A stretch of DNA of 64,000 nucleotides from Carboxylicivirga longa (GCF_050589825.1 NZ_JBNGOZ010000001.1:1-64000), one strand, 5' to 3'. Counted from the first letter of the stretch, positions 9,345 to 18,610 are shown. The notes: generated by a model not told the origin, from the letters alone. Numbers and translations are program-made.

Positions 9345-9377
9345 AAGCCCGAAGCAGTTTTGCTTCGGGCTTTTTTT
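9345..9377 (+). terminator. Intrinsic terminator of the nagB-lmbE fusion gene
   Basis: AAGCCCGAAGCA (9345-9356) and TGCTTCGGGCTT (9361-9372) form a perfect 12-bp stem with a 4-nt loop, followed by a T run to 9377. Confidence 0.93.
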
Positions 9378-9384
9378 AGGTGCT

Positions 9385-9415
9385 AAAAAAGAGCAATCAA
9401 CAGCGATTGCTCTTT
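9385..9415 (-). terminator. Intrinsic terminator of the FprA gene
   Basis: AAAGAGCAATC (9388-9398) pairs with GATTGCTCTTT (9405-9415). Read on the minus strand the stem is followed by a T6 run. It stands back to back with the plus-strand terminator at 9345-9377. Confidence 0.88.
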
Positions 9416-9437
9416 AGTGTAATTGATATCTTTATTT

Positions 9438-10634
9438 TTATTGCAGAGCCTTGAGCTTATTGGCCATGGCCACGCCCAGCTGCCAGCATGCTTCGTATTT
9501 ATCTTCCTTCAGGGCATGTTTTTCTTCCACGGCCTCGGCTACTTCTTCCCATTTGAGGCTTTCGCCTATCTCGCGCAGTTTTTTAACCGATGCACCGGCC
9601 CAGGTGAAGGAGCCCAGTACGCCATAGTAGTGATTGGTAACACCCATGTGATGCAGTTTGTTGGCCAGCGCTTCCATGTTGGGGTGCAGTTCGTTGCTGT
9701 AGGTGGGGCTGCCCAATATCAGACCTTTATATTTGAAAATATCTGAAATGATAAAGGAGGGATGGGTCTTACTTACATCGTACACACGCACATTTTTGAT
9801 GCCACTTTCGGCAATGGCACGGGCAGTTACCTCGGCCATCTCCTCAGTGTTGCCATACATGGAAGCATAGGCCACCACAACACCTTCTTCGCCTTCGTAC
9901 TGGCTCCACTGGTCGTACATGCTAATCATGCGTTGGATATTTTCACGGTATATGGGACCATGAGAAGGAGCCAGCAGTTGAATCTCCAGGCTGCCAAGTT
10001 TTTTAAGTGCTTTCTGTACCGGATTACCATATTTACCTACTATGTTTGAGTAGTAACGGCGCATTTCGTCCACATAGTGTTCAAAATCCAGCTCATCATC
10101 GAAGATACCGCCATCGAGGGTACCAAAGCTACCAAAGGCATCTGATGAGAAGAGCACCTTCTGTGTCTCTTCGAAACAAACCATCGACTCGGGCCAGTGT
10201 ACCATGGGTACTGTATAAAAAGTAAGTTTGTGTTTTCCTAAATCAAGGGTGTCGCCCTCTTTTACCACCTCGAAATCACCGGTTATGCCGTAGTATCCCT
10301 CAATCATGGGAACGGTTTTTTTGTTGCCCACAATCTTCATGTTGGGATATAGCTCGGTGAGGATGCGTATAGCCCCCGAGTGATCGGGTTCCATATGGTT
10401 AACCACCAGGTAATCAACTGCACGTCCGTTGAGGATGGTGCGTACCTTGGCTATCCATTTTTCGAAATGCCCCGCCTCAACGGTATCGATGATGGCTACT
10501 TTTTCATCAGCTATCACATACGAGTTGTAGGACACACCACGGTCGAGCGGCCACATATTTTCAAATAAATTTGTGCGACGGTCGTTCACGCCCACATAAA
10601 AAATATCTTCTGAAAGATTTACCGGTCTGTACAT
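9438..10634 (-). CDS. fprA: FprA-family A-type flavoprotein (flavo-diiron protein)
   Basis: Product of 398 aa from the ATG at 10634 (MYRPVNLSED), which fits the family N-terminus; a longer reading from 10739 adds 35 residues with no family match. Residues about 1-245 are a metallo-beta-lactamase-like diiron domain with H80-M-E-P-D-H85, later SSDAFGSFG and PSHGP. Residues about 250-395 are a flavodoxin domain with the FMN loop SMYGNTEEM. Flavo-diiron proteins reduce O2 to water and/or NO to N2O in the cytoplasm and protect anaerobes. No rubredoxin gene adjoins it. The gene is monocistronic with its own terminator. Confidence 0.93.
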   Translation of the reverse strand: MYRPVNLSEDIFYVGVNDRRTNLFENMWPLDRGVSYNSYVIADEKVAIIDTVEAGHFEKWIAKVRTILNGRAVDYLVVNHMEPDHSGAIRILTELYPNMKIVGNKKTVPMIEGYYGITGDFEVVKEGDTLDLGKHKLTFYTVPMVHWPESMVCFEETQKVLFSSDAFGSFGTLDGGIFDDELDFEHYVDEMRRYYSNIVGKYGNPVQKALKKLGSLEIQLLAPSHGPIYRENIQRMISMYDQWSQYEGEEGVVVAYASMYGNTEEMAEVTARAIAESGIKNVRVYDVSKTHPSFIISDIFKYKGLILGSPTYSNELHPNMEALANKLHHMGVTNHYYGVLGSFTWAGASVKKLREIGESLKWEEVAEAVEEKHALKEDKYEACWQLGVAMANKLKALQ

Positions 10635-10756
10635 TCCTAGTCTGTTTATATTGTATGTTGTTTTATTTCGGTGATCGAATGCGCAAAAATAATAAAAAGA
10701 TACGCAAGCTAAAGCAAAATGTATCTTATCCCTTGACAATGATACGTTAAATCAGC

Positions 10757-10784
10757 AAAAAAGCCGGCATAATAGTACCGGCTT
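10757..10784 (-). terminator. Intrinsic terminator of the SPOR lipoprotein gene
   Basis: AAGCCGG (10761-10767) pairs with CCGGCTT (10778-10784). On the minus strand the stem runs into TTTTTT. It lies just past the stop codon at 10795. Confidence 0.8.
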
Positions 10785-10794
10785 CTGTTCTTAT

Positions 10795-11250
10795 TTATGC
10801 TTTTCGGATGAGTAACCACACATCGTTGTATTTCTTATACTTGTTGCGGATGGAATTAATCTTTTCACGAGCCGGCTCTTCATTGTTATAGGCCGATACG
10901 GAAACGCGATAGAGGCCATTCTCGTTTTCTAGTAATACAGGCAGAAAACCCTCGTCGATCAGTTGACGTTTATAGTTTTGTGCATTTTCCAGCACGCGGA
11001 ACGATCCAATGATTACATAATATTTGAATACGGTCTCATCCTGCTCATCTATTACCCTTACCTTTTCTTCTTTCACCACAATCTTATCTTGTTTGGGTTG
11101 GGGTGTTTCCTTTTTTACCACCGGTTGGGTTTCTTCTTCAACATAAGGGCTGTCGCTGTCCTCAAAGCTGGAGGATCCCCCGTTGAGTGAGGCGCATGAA
11201 ATGGCAAGGCATGAAATGGTAGTTACTGCTAAGGTTTTGATTAATTTCAT
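10795..11250 (-). CDS. SPOR-domain lipoprotein
   Basis: Product of 151 aa from the ATG at 11250 (MKLIKTLAV). This start gives a signal peptide with a lipobox ending LAISC, Cys19 being the lipidated residue; the longer frame upstream lacks one. A charged low-complexity linker (about 30-70) leads to a SPOR domain (about 75-148: YYVIIGSFRVLENAQNYKRQL ... YRVSVSAYNNEEPAREKINSIRN). SPOR domains bind denuded septal peptidoglycan, so the protein probably sits on the outer membrane facing the wall. It is followed upstream by mltG and murB on the same strand, which suits a cell-wall role. Confidence 0.88.
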   Translation of the reverse strand: MKLIKTLAVTTISCLAISCASLNGGSSSFEDSDSPYVEEETQPVVKKETPQPKQDKIVVKEEKVRVIDEQDETVFKYYVIIGSFRVLENAQNYKRQLIDEGFLPVLLENENGLYRVSVSAYNNEEPAREKINSIRNKYKKYNDVWLLIRKA

Positions 11251-11409
11251 ATTCTTGATATTAAATGTTACTAACTTTTCTGATTGGCTTAAAATAGTCA
11301 TTTTTGATAATATCGTAAATTTCTCCGGGTAAAGTGCCTGGGTTGGACAAGCCAAAAACCGGTACTGTTGATCGCAAGAATGGGTTAGTTGGATTTTGAT
11401 GGTTTCAGC

Positions 11410-12477
11410 TTAGCGGTAGATACGATTACTGTTCAGTGCACGTTGAAATTTTCGTGCATTAATGTTGTGCTGTCGCAAGGTTTTTGCAAAGTTATGATAG
11501 CCCGAGAAATCCTCCTTGGCACACATATACAGGTAATCGTGTTTTTTATAATTCAGCACTGCTTCTATGCCCGATACCGACGGCACGCGGATGGGGCCCG
11601 GTGGAAGGCCGGCATATTTATAGGTGTTATAGGGCGAGTCGGTTTTTAAGTCCTTGCTCAGTACGCGTTGTATCGAAAAATCGCCAATGGCATATTTAAC
11701 CGTTGGATCGGCCTGCAGCCGGATGCCTTTTCGTAGGCGATTGATATAAAGACCTGCCACCAGTGGTTTTTCATCGCTCTTAATGGTCTCTTCATCAACG
11801 ATAGCCGCCAGGGTGCTCACCTCAATGGGTGTCAGCCCGGCAGCTTCTGCCTTTTGGCGTCGTGTCTGGCTCCAAAAACGCTGGTACTCCTTGTGCATGC
11901 GTTTGATAAAACTCTCCGGTGTGGTATTCCACCATAACTCGTAGGTGTTAGGGATAAACAAAGCCGGTGCCTGAGCCTCGTTAAAACCGTATTGCCTGAA
12001 CACATCCTGATTGCTCAGGGCTTCCAGTAAGCTCAAGCTGTCACACTCAAGGTAGTCGCTCACTTCGCCGGCCAATTCAGCCATCGTTCTGATATTGTTA
12101 AAGGTAACCTTAACGGCTGTTTGTCTGCCTGCCCGCAGCAGGTTCACCAGGTCATTATTACTCCAGTTGTTTACCAGCTTATAGCGCCCGGGCTTAATAC
12201 GGGTGTAATTTTTTTTCTGAGCCACCCATCTAAAGGCAGCGGCATCCTTCAGGTAAGCACCGTCTTCCAAGGCTACCATCACGTCCTCAAAGTCGGCACC
12301 TGTGGGGATATAAAAATAAGGCTGTGCAGCATCTACAGTTACGTTGGGTGCGTATATACGGTCGTAAAAACGCTTGCCCATATAAAGCGCTACTGCCGTT
12401 ATTACCAGGATAATGGACAGTAGACGCAGCAGTAGCCGGCTCGTGCGTTTGTGTTTACTTCGTTGTTTAATCGCCAT
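11410..12477 (-). CDS. mltG: Endolytic murein transglycosylase MltG (YceG-like)
   Basis: Product of 355 aa. One transmembrane helix near residues 17-35 follows a basic N-terminus. The YceG domain covers about 130-350, with the catalytic-glutamate block STLAAIVDEET and the conserved QADPTVKYAIGD, SPYNTYKYAGLPPGPI and FSGYHNFAKTLRQHN segments. MltG cuts nascent glycan strands at the inner membrane and so sets strand length. It lies 31 bp after murB on the same strand, and a wall-synthesis cluster with the SPOR gene is plausible. Confidence 0.94.
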   Translation of the reverse strand: MAIKQRSKHKRTSRLLLRLLSIILVITAVALYMGKRFYDRIYAPNVTVDAAQPYFYIPTGADFEDVMVALEDGAYLKDAAAFRWVAQKKNYTRIKPGRYKLVNNWSNNDLVNLLRAGRQTAVKVTFNNIRTMAELAGEVSDYLECDSLSLLEALSNQDVFRQYGFNEAQAPALFIPNTYELWWNTTPESFIKRMHKEYQRFWSQTRRQKAEAAGLTPIEVSTLAAIVDEETIKSDEKPLVAGLYINRLRKGIRLQADPTVKYAIGDFSIQRVLSKDLKTDSPYNTYKYAGLPPGPIRVPSVSGIEAVLNYKKHDYLYMCAKEDFSGYHNFAKTLRQHNINARKFQRALNSNRIYR

Positions 12478-12508
12478 GGTTTAAATCGTATGATTGGTCA
12501 AAATTTCT

Positions 12509-13522
12509 TTATAAAATATTCACTTCCGGTTCAATACTGATGCCAAACATCGCTTGTACATCCTGTATAATCTGTTGGGCCAGATGAAGTACCTCGTAAC
12601 CGGTGGCTCCTCCCTTGTTTACCAGTACCAGAGCTTGTTGGGTGTGAACAGCAGCGCGTCCCATGCTTTTGCCTTTCCAACCGGCTTTTTCGATGAGCCA
12701 TCCTGCGGGTACTTTTACCATGCTGTTGTCGAGTGGGTAATGGGGTACATCGCCATGTTGTTCTTGTAAGGTGGAAAAGGCCTCACAATTAATCACCGGA
12801 TTCTTAAAGAAGGAACCTGCATTGCCCAGCTCCTCTGGTTCGGGTAGCTTGCTGCGGCGTATATCAATAATGGTATTGCGCACATTACTCAGAGTCAGGC
12901 GGCCGTTTTTTTGCACCTGCTCTTTAACCGGGCCATAGCTTAAATGAAAGCTGGCAGACTTATTGAGTTTAAAGATCACGGAGGTGATCAGAGTCTTATT
13001 CTTCAGTTCTCCTTTAAATATGCTTTGGCGATAGGCAAAATGGCAATCGGCATTGCTCATTTCAAAAGGATGGCCGTCAGCTATGTAATACCCCTTCACG
13101 CTTTCGATGCAGTCTTTTACCTCTACGCCATAGGCACCAATATTTTGCACCGGAGAAGCGCCCACATTTCCGGGTATGTACGATAGGTTTTCCAGTCCAT
13201 ACCAATTGCGATCCACGCAGTAGGCTACCAGATCATCCCATACCACACCGGCCGATGCCTCCAGCCAGATATATTCCTCATTCTCCCTCACCTTGGTAAT
13301 ATTATTCATTATAGGATGAATGATCGTGCCTTCAAAATTTTGGCTGAATAGGATGTTGCTGCCACCGCCGAGTACCAGAAAAGGCTTGTTTTGTTGCTGC
13401 ACATAGGCGAGGGCTTTCGCTACCTCGGTATTATTGTGGCAGGCAATGTATTCCCCGGCTGTTATGTCAAAGCCAAAGGTGTTAAAAGACTTGAGTTGGA
13501 AGTCGTGTTTTATCTGAATCAT
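12509..13522 (-). CDS. murB: UDP-N-acetylenolpyruvoylglucosamine reductase
   Basis: Product of 337 aa from the ATG at 13522 (MIQIKHDF). FAD-binding blocks are LGGGSNILF and YIPGNVGASPVQNIGAYGVE; the active-site block is GNAGSFFKNP, with its serine; the C-terminal glutamate is in EPEVNIL. MurB reduces enolpyruvyl-UDP-GlcNAc to UDP-MurNAc with NADPH in the cytoplasm. The extra upstream frame up to 13615 overlaps the promoter of divergent menA and is not conserved in kind, so it is left out. It precedes mltG on the same strand. Confidence 0.95.
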   Translation of the reverse strand: MIQIKHDFQLKSFNTFGFDITAGEYIACHNNTEVAKALAYVQQQNKPFLVLGGGSNILFSQNFEGTIIHPIMNNITKVRENEEYIWLEASAGVVWDDLVAYCVDRNWYGLENLSYIPGNVGASPVQNIGAYGVEVKDCIESVKGYYIADGHPFEMSNADCHFAYRQSIFKGELKNKTLITSVIFKLNKSASFHLSYGPVKEQVQKNGRLTLSNVRNTIIDIRRSKLPEPEELGNAGSFFKNPVINCEAFSTLQEQHGDVPHYPLDNSMVKVPAGWLIEKAGWKGKSMGRAAVHTQQALVLVNKGGATGYEVLHLAQQIIQDVQAMFGISIEPEVNIL

Positions 13523-13624
13523 GCTGTTATGCTTGAACCGGCAAAGATATAGGAAATATGTTTTTAGCCACAATAAGAGGAAGTATGAAATTTGAGTTTC
13601 CCGCAAAGGCTGCATTGGGTTATG

Positions 13625-13654
13625 TTGCTATATGCCCCAATTAACTTACTTTTG
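13625..13654 (+). promoter_or_regulatory. Promoter of the menACE operon
   Basis: TACTTTTG at 13647-13654 fits the TAnnTTTG -7 element, and TTG at 13625-13627 stands 19 nt upstream as a -33 element. The start codon of menA follows 18 nt later at 13673. Confidence 0.65.
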
Positions 13655-13672
13655 TGCAAAACAACGAAAATT

Positions 13673-14578
13673 ATGACTCAGCTACGCGCCTGGGTGAGTG
13701 CCTTTCGTCTGCGCACCTTGCCCTTGGCTCTATCATCAATAATAATGGGAGGTTTTTTGGCAGCTTTCTACGGCTCTTTTAGTTGGGCCGTGCTTCTATG
13801 GGCGTCACTCACTACTTTGTTTTTACAGGTCTTGTCTAACCTGGCTAACGATTATGGCGACACGGTTAATGGAGCCGATCATGCGGGGCGACAAGGGCCA
13901 CAGCGTATGGTGCAGGCCGGTTTGATAGCGCCTAAACGCATGAAAGTTGCTATCGTTTTATTCGTTCTGTTTTCATTCATCTCCGGTATTGCCCTTATTA
14001 TTACTGCTTTTCAAACATTACAGCAGATGGGCAGTCTGTTGTTTTTTGTAGTAGGTCTGCTGGCCATTGCGGCTGCCATGAAATATACGATGGGAAAAAA
14101 TCCCTACGGTTATAATGGCTTGGGAGATCTGTTTGTGCTCTTGTTCTTTGGCCTGGTGGGGGTGGGCGGTTCTTTTTATCTGCATCATCATAGAGTGGAG
14201 TGGGAGGTAGTTTTACCTGCATTATCTGTGGGTTTGTTGAGCTCTGGTGTACTTAACCTGAATAACATGCGCGATGAACAAAGCGATACACAAGCCGGTA
14301 AAAGAACCCTGGTGGTTAAGAATGGTTTGCTATGGGCCAAGCGCTATCATTTTATACTTATCATTACGGCCATGTTATGTTCCTTGGTTTTTGTTTTGGT
14401 ACAGACCTTTTGCTGGCCTCATTACTTATTTATCCTGTCCCTGCCGCTTTTTATTCGCCATCTGAGCGTAGTAAGACATGCCGTGACGGCAGAGAATTTT
14501 GATCCCGAGCTGAAAAAGCTGGCTCTTTCAACTTTATTATATGTTATTTTGTTTGGCAGTGGATTAGTAATGTGTTAG
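13673..14578 (+). CDS. menA: 1,4-dihydroxy-2-naphthoate polyprenyltransferase
   Basis: Product of 301 aa with about eight transmembrane helices, a UbiA-family prenyltransferase. The two Asp-rich prenyl-diphosphate/Mg sites are NLANDYGDTVNG and NNMRDEQSDTQAGKRTL. MenA prenylates 1,4-dihydroxy-2-naphthoate to demethylmenaquinone in the inner membrane. The start is the ATG at 13673 (MTQLRAW) just after the promoter box; the frame open from 13592 would begin before it. It heads menA-menC-menE; the other men genes (menF, D, H, B) are not in this window. Confidence 0.94.
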   Translation: MTQLRAWVSAFRLRTLPLALSSIIMGGFLAAFYGSFSWAVLLWASLTTLFLQVLSNLANDYGDTVNGADHAGRQGPQRMVQAGLIAPKRMKVAIVLFVLFSFISGIALIITAFQTLQQMGSLLFFVVGLLAIAAAMKYTMGKNPYGYNGLGDLFVLLFFGLVGVGGSFYLHHHRVEWEVVLPALSVGLLSSGVLNLNNMRDEQSDTQAGKRTLVVKNGLLWAKRYHFILIITAMLCSLVFVLVQTFCWPHYLFILSLPLFIRHLSVVRHAVTAENFDPELKKLALSTLLYVILFGSGLVMC

Positions 14579-14580
14579 TT

Positions 14581-15633
14581 ATGTTACGTGCGAGTTATAT
14601 AAAGAGAGATCTTGTATTCAAAGAGGCAGGCGGCACCTCAAGGGGTGTGCTGCTGACCAAGCCCAGTTGGTTTATACGGCTGGAGAATGAGAAAGGTGAT
14701 GTGGGCATGGGTGAGTGCTCGGTGATACCGGGTTTGAGTCCGGATGATACGGCTGAGCTGCCGGAAGTCATTCATCAGGTATGTAGTAATATTAACAACT
14801 ATTGCCAGAACTACCACACCACCTTGCGTGCTTATCCAGCCTTGCGTTTTGCGCTTGAAACGGCTTTGAAAGGATTAACTCAGCAAAGTGCCTACGCACT
14901 ATTTCCCAGTGCTTTTATTGAGGGCAAGGCATCTATCCCCATCAATGGATTAATATGGATGGGAGATCATGATACCATGCTCAAACGTATTGAAGCAAAG
15001 TTGCGGGATGGTTTTTCCTGTCTTAAGCTGAAAGTGGGTGCCATCGATTTTGAAAAAGAGTTAAGCCTGCTTAAACATATCCGGCAGCATTACAGCCGAA
15101 ATGATCTGGAGTTGCGAGTGGATGCCAATGGTGCTTTTGCGCCGGAAAATGCGCTTGAGCGTTTAGAGGCCTTGTCGGCCTACGATATCCATTCTATAGA
15201 ACAACCTATTAAAGCCGGACAGTGGGAGGCCATGCATGCCCTGTGCCAGCAATCGCCTATTCCCATTGCTTTTGATGAGGAGCTGATAGGTATTTCTGAC
15301 AGGGCAGATAAAGAAAGCCTGTTGAAAGACATAAAGCCGCAGTATATTATCTTGAAGCCCAGTTTGATTGGTGGATTTCAGTCGGCTGATGAATGGATCG
15401 CGCTGGCCCAGAATCATCAAATAGGGTGGTGGGCCACCTCAGCCCTGGAGTCTAACCTGGGACTCAGTGCCATTGCTCAGTGGGTCTTTCAGAAAAATAA
15501 CCCTCTGCGGCAGGGCTTAGGAACGGGACAAGTGTTCACCAATAATCTGACATCGCCACTGTTTCTCAAGGGGGAACAGCTTTATTATCAACCGGAAAGA
15601 ATGTGGTCTAACCCCTTTAGTGAGCAGGTATGA
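14581..15633 (+). CDS. menC: o-succinylbenzoate synthase
   Basis: Product of 350 aa from the ATG at 14581, two bases after menA; a GTG at 14572 overlapping menA would add three residues. It is an enolase-superfamily protein: the LKLKVGAIDF block holds the KxK acid/base lysine, metal ligands are in RVDANGAF, SIEQPI and FDEEL, and the last lysine is in ILKPSLIGG. MenC dehydrates SHCHC to o-succinylbenzoate in menaquinone synthesis. It shares an ATGA overlap with menE. Confidence 0.93.
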   Translation: MLRASYIKRDLVFKEAGGTSRGVLLTKPSWFIRLENEKGDVGMGECSVIPGLSPDDTAELPEVIHQVCSNINNYCQNYHTTLRAYPALRFALETALKGLTQQSAYALFPSAFIEGKASIPINGLIWMGDHDTMLKRIEAKLRDGFSCLKLKVGAIDFEKELSLLKHIRQHYSRNDLELRVDANGAFAPENALERLEALSAYDIHSIEQPIKAGQWEAMHALCQQSPIPIAFDEELIGISDRADKESLLKDIKPQYIILKPSLIGGFQSADEWIALAQNHQIGWWATSALESNLGLSAIAQWVFQKNNPLRQGLGTGQVFTNNLTSPLFLKGEQLYYQPERMWSNPFSEQV

Positions 15634-16706
15634 AAGATCCTATAGCTATTCAATATCAGAAGCTCACTTTCAACGATCGTTGTTACTCGGGTCGGCAGGA
15701 GTTACTGATGCTCAGTGATCAGCTAATGGCACAGGCCGATGATGAAAGTGTTCATATCGCACAGTTTTTAAAGGATTGGGTGAGCGATGAAGCCAGTATT
15801 CGGCTGCATACCTCCGGAAGCACCGGTGAACCTAAGTTGATAGAGGTGGGGAAGGCAGCCATGGTAGCATCGGCAAAGCGTACCCTGGATTTTTTTGATT
15901 TGCCCCCGGGTGCCACAGCCCTTTTGTGTATGTCGGCCCGCTATATTGCCGGTAAAATGATGTTGGTAAGGGCTTTGGTAGGGGGGCTTAACCTGCTTTC
16001 GGTACCTGTTTCCTCTCATCCTCTTAAGGGCATTAATCGCCGCCTTGATTTTGCAGCCATGGTGCCTATGCAGGTGGCTACCCTGGTGGAGAAGGATCCT
16101 GGAGCCCTGTTCAAGCTTGGATGTCTGATAATCGGTGGAGGGGCTGTATCCAATAAGGTGCGTAAAGCACTTCAGCATAATGATATTAATGTGTGGGAGA
16201 CTTATGGCATGACAGAGACGGTCTCTCATATTGCGCTGCGTCCCTTGAAGGATCCTTCAGTACCTTTTCGTTTGTTGCCCGGCATTGCCATTGAGGCCGA
16301 TGAACGGGGCTGCCTCGTTATTCAGCCTTCAGCGCTTAATGAGGATCGTTTGCTTACCAACGACCTGGTGGAGCTGGTGTCGGAAAACGAATTCCATCTG
16401 CTGGGTCGCTACGATAATATCATCAATACGGGCGGCATTAAGGTGGTGCCCGAGCTCATAGAGTCCCGCCTAAAGCCTTTGATACCGTATCCCTTCATTG
16501 TGTCGTGGAAGGAGGATGCTCTGTTGGGGCAGAGGTTGGTGCTGGTCATCGAAGCTGATGCATCTTTTCCATGCCCTTCTTTTGAACAAGTGAACCTGAA
16601 GCGCCATGAGCTGCCTCGCGAAGTAGTTTATCTGAGTGAGTTGCCCCGCACGGTAACCGGTAAGGTGCAGCGCGTCAAATTACAGCAAGTAATTGCCCGG
16701 CCTTAG
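15630..16706 (+). CDS. menE: o-succinylbenzoate--CoA ligase (short form)
   Basis: Product of 358 aa. Adenylate-forming motifs are visible: the P-loop-like LHTSGSTGEPKLIEV, YGMTE, and the C-terminal block PRTVTGKVQRVKL with the catalytic lysine. It is shorter than typical MenE of about 450 aa because the N-terminal subdomain is reduced, as usual in Bacteroidota. It activates o-succinylbenzoate with ATP and CoA. It overlaps menC by 4 bp and ends the operon. Confidence 0.92.
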   Translation: MKDPIAIQYQKLTFNDRCYSGRQELLMLSDQLMAQADDESVHIAQFLKDWVSDEASIRLHTSGSTGEPKLIEVGKAAMVASAKRTLDFFDLPPGATALLCMSARYIAGKMMLVRALVGGLNLLSVPVSSHPLKGINRRLDFAAMVPMQVATLVEKDPGALFKLGCLIIGGGAVSNKVRKALQHNDINVWETYGMTETVSHIALRPLKDPSVPFRLLPGIAIEADERGCLVIQPSALNEDRLLTNDLVELVSENEFHLLGRYDNIINTGGIKVVPELIESRLKPLIPYPFIVSWKEDALLGQRLVLVIEADASFPCPSFEQVNLKRHELPREVVYLSELPRTVTGKVQRVKLQQVIARP

Positions 16707-16734
16707 TGTTTTGACAGGGCATTAATTATATTTG
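16703..16734 (+). promoter_or_regulatory. Promoter of the DUF4091 lipoprotein gene
   Basis: TATATTTG at 16727-16734 is a perfect TAnnTTTG -7 element; TTAG at 16703-16706 is a possible -33 element 20 nt upstream. The start codon follows at 16751, so the gene is probably transcribed apart from menE. Confidence 0.6.
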
Positions 16735-16750
16735 TGCTCAATATAAATGT

Positions 16751-18535
16751 ATGGTTAAAATGAAGTCATCCTTATTGCTGAGCTTGTTTGTACTTTCCTT
16801 ATTGGTAGTATCTTGTTATAATCAGCGTCCCGATATTAAGCATGTCACCTATGTTGAGCCTGCCGATCCTGAGCCCATAGATGTGGAAGCCTGGGAACTT
16901 ACCGGCCGCGGTTTGCATCTTTCCTATGGTTCGAAGGATAAAAAATATAAAAAAGGGAAGGTTCCCATGCTGTCTGTCATAAAAGATGCCAATGTGCAGG
17001 CCTGGCAGGGCGAGTGTGTTTCATTGCAAGCGGTGATATGGAGCGCTTACGATGTGGACCAGGTTGAGTGTGAGTGGGGTGATCTGGTATCGGCAAATGG
17101 TGATACTATTTCTCGCAATATTATACAAACTCACTTTGTGAGGTATATCATGAGTGATGCCGGTTTTGTGCCTGCGGGCGATACCTTAGCCGATGATCAG
17201 CAAGGCTGCCTGATGCCCGATATGCTGGATCAGCTGCCGTGTATGAATATGGAGGCCCGATCGGTAAGGCCTTTGTGGATTACCCTGAACCTCCCAGATG
17301 ATATGACTGCCGGAGTGTATCGCACCTCCCTGAAAGTGTACTCGAAGAAGAATTCGCCCCAGGAATTGCGTCTTACCTTAAAGGTAATCGATAAGAAGAT
17401 GCCGCCGGTTGATCTATGGTCATTCCAGACAAACCTTGCCATAAATCCGCTTTCAATAGCACGTTGGCACAAGGTGACTTCTTGGTCGCCGGCTCATTTT
17501 GATGTGATGGATCCTTATGTGGCCTTATTGAAACGTGCCGGCCAAAAGACAATTACCACCAATATATTTAGCTCTTTGGAGGACATAAAGTATGAGTCAC
17601 CGCTCATTAAATGGACAGTGCAGGAAAAAGGACTTGATGCTGATTTTACTCATTTTGACCAATGGGTGTCTTTTATGATGCAGCAGGGTATATCTGCGCG
17701 TATCGAATGTAATGTGTTTTTTAATGACGAACACTGTATTGCTGTGTTTGATCCTCAGGTCAATGGGTATGTGCACCGTACTATAAGTGTGCAGGAAGAT
17801 AAAGTCCTCTTAAGTCAGTGTCTGGAGGCAGTAATAAGTCACTTGGAATCGAAAGGTTGGTACGATCGTAGTGTGTTTGCCTACGGATCGGATAATATGA
17901 AAGCTGTTGAAGGTGTTAAGCAGGTGCTGCAGGGTATTCAACCCGATGTTAAGTTAGAGCTGTTGGTGCAGGAGTGGACCCCCGGGCTGATGGATGGCGT
18001 GTTTGCGGCCAATGTGCCGGCACAGTACAGTAACCTGAAGGAGTGGTTTAAGATTCGCAATCAGCAAGGACAGGCTTCCTTTTTTCATTTGGATGCTAAT
18101 AATCGTGTGCCCAATATCTTTTTGCATTCACCATCGTCCGAAGCAGCATGGTTGGGGTGGTATGCTATGGCCCAGGGTATTGACGGCTTGCACGTAAAGG
18201 ATTTTAATAATTGGCTGGATAAGCCATTGCTCGATGCACGCGTAAGTAAGCAGTCCTCGGGGGGTAACTTCTTAATTTATCCCGAGGGTCGCAGTTCTAT
18301 TCGTTATGAACGATTGATCGAAGGTATTCAGGATTATGAGAAGCTGCGTATGATACGCGATCAGGAACTAGCAAAAGGAGATGTAGTTGCTCAGCAGCGA
18401 TTGGAGAAGCTGGATGAGGTGCTCAGTGACTTTGTGATTAACCGCATACCACGTGAGAGTGCGGCACAAATGATTGGTAATGGGCGCCAGGTGTTGCATG
18501 AGCTGGCGCTACCCAACGGGGACAAGCCGGAATAG
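16751..18535 (+). CDS. Lipoprotein with glycoside-hydrolase-like fold and C-terminal DUF4091
   Basis: Product of 594 aa. The signal peptide ends in the lipobox LLVVSC with Cys22. Residues about 60-215 form a beta-sandwich-like region, residues about 225-500 a TIM-barrel-like region, and the C-terminus holds the DUF4091 signature (FLIYPEGRSSIRYERLIEGIQDYEKLRMIRD). DUF4091 proteins are putative surface glycosidases of Bacteroidota polysaccharide systems. A second in-frame ATG at 16760 would give the same lipoprotein. No SusC/SusD pair adjoins it, so the target glycan is unknown. Confidence 0.85.
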   Translation: MVKMKSSLLLSLFVLSLLVVSCYNQRPDIKHVTYVEPADPEPIDVEAWELTGRGLHLSYGSKDKKYKKGKVPMLSVIKDANVQAWQGECVSLQAVIWSAYDVDQVECEWGDLVSANGDTISRNIIQTHFVRYIMSDAGFVPAGDTLADDQQGCLMPDMLDQLPCMNMEARSVRPLWITLNLPDDMTAGVYRTSLKVYSKKNSPQELRLTLKVIDKKMPPVDLWSFQTNLAINPLSIARWHKVTSWSPAHFDVMDPYVALLKRAGQKTITTNIFSSLEDIKYESPLIKWTVQEKGLDADFTHFDQWVSFMMQQGISARIECNVFFNDEHCIAVFDPQVNGYVHRTISVQEDKVLLSQCLEAVISHLESKGWYDRSVFAYGSDNMKAVEGVKQVLQGIQPDVKLELLVQEWTPGLMDGVFAANVPAQYSNLKEWFKIRNQQGQASFFHLDANNRVPNIFLHSPSSEAAWLGWYAMAQGIDGLHVKDFNNWLDKPLLDARVSKQSSGGNFLIYPEGRSSIRYERLIEGIQDYEKLRMIRDQELAKGDVVAQQRLEKLDEVLSDFVINRIPRESAAQMIGNGRQVLHELALPNGDKPE

Positions 18536-18554
18536 TATTAGCATTATTTCTGGC

Positions 18555-18570
18555 TTGGTAGAATATTCTG
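18555..18570. promoter_or_regulatory. Palindromic 16-mer shared with 58813-58828 (copy 1)
   Basis: TTGGTAGAATATTCTG contains the perfect palindrome AGAATATTCT. The identical 16-mer occurs upstream of the methyl-accepting protein gene at 58813-58828. Here it lies 183 nt before the C1 peptidase gene. A shared operator is an inference. Confidence 0.4.
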
Positions 18571-18610
18571 ACCTAAAATGCAGGAACAGCAATCGTCGGA
18601 AACGAATGCC

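Noticed and set aside
10635..10739. 35-residue N-terminal extension of the FprA frame
   Set aside because: Family members begin at MYRP-like sequence and the extension has no match in style; the internal ATG at 10634 fits.
14572..14580. GTG start for menC overlapping menA
   Set aside because: An ATG nine bases later is a more usual start and leaves the conserved N-terminus intact.
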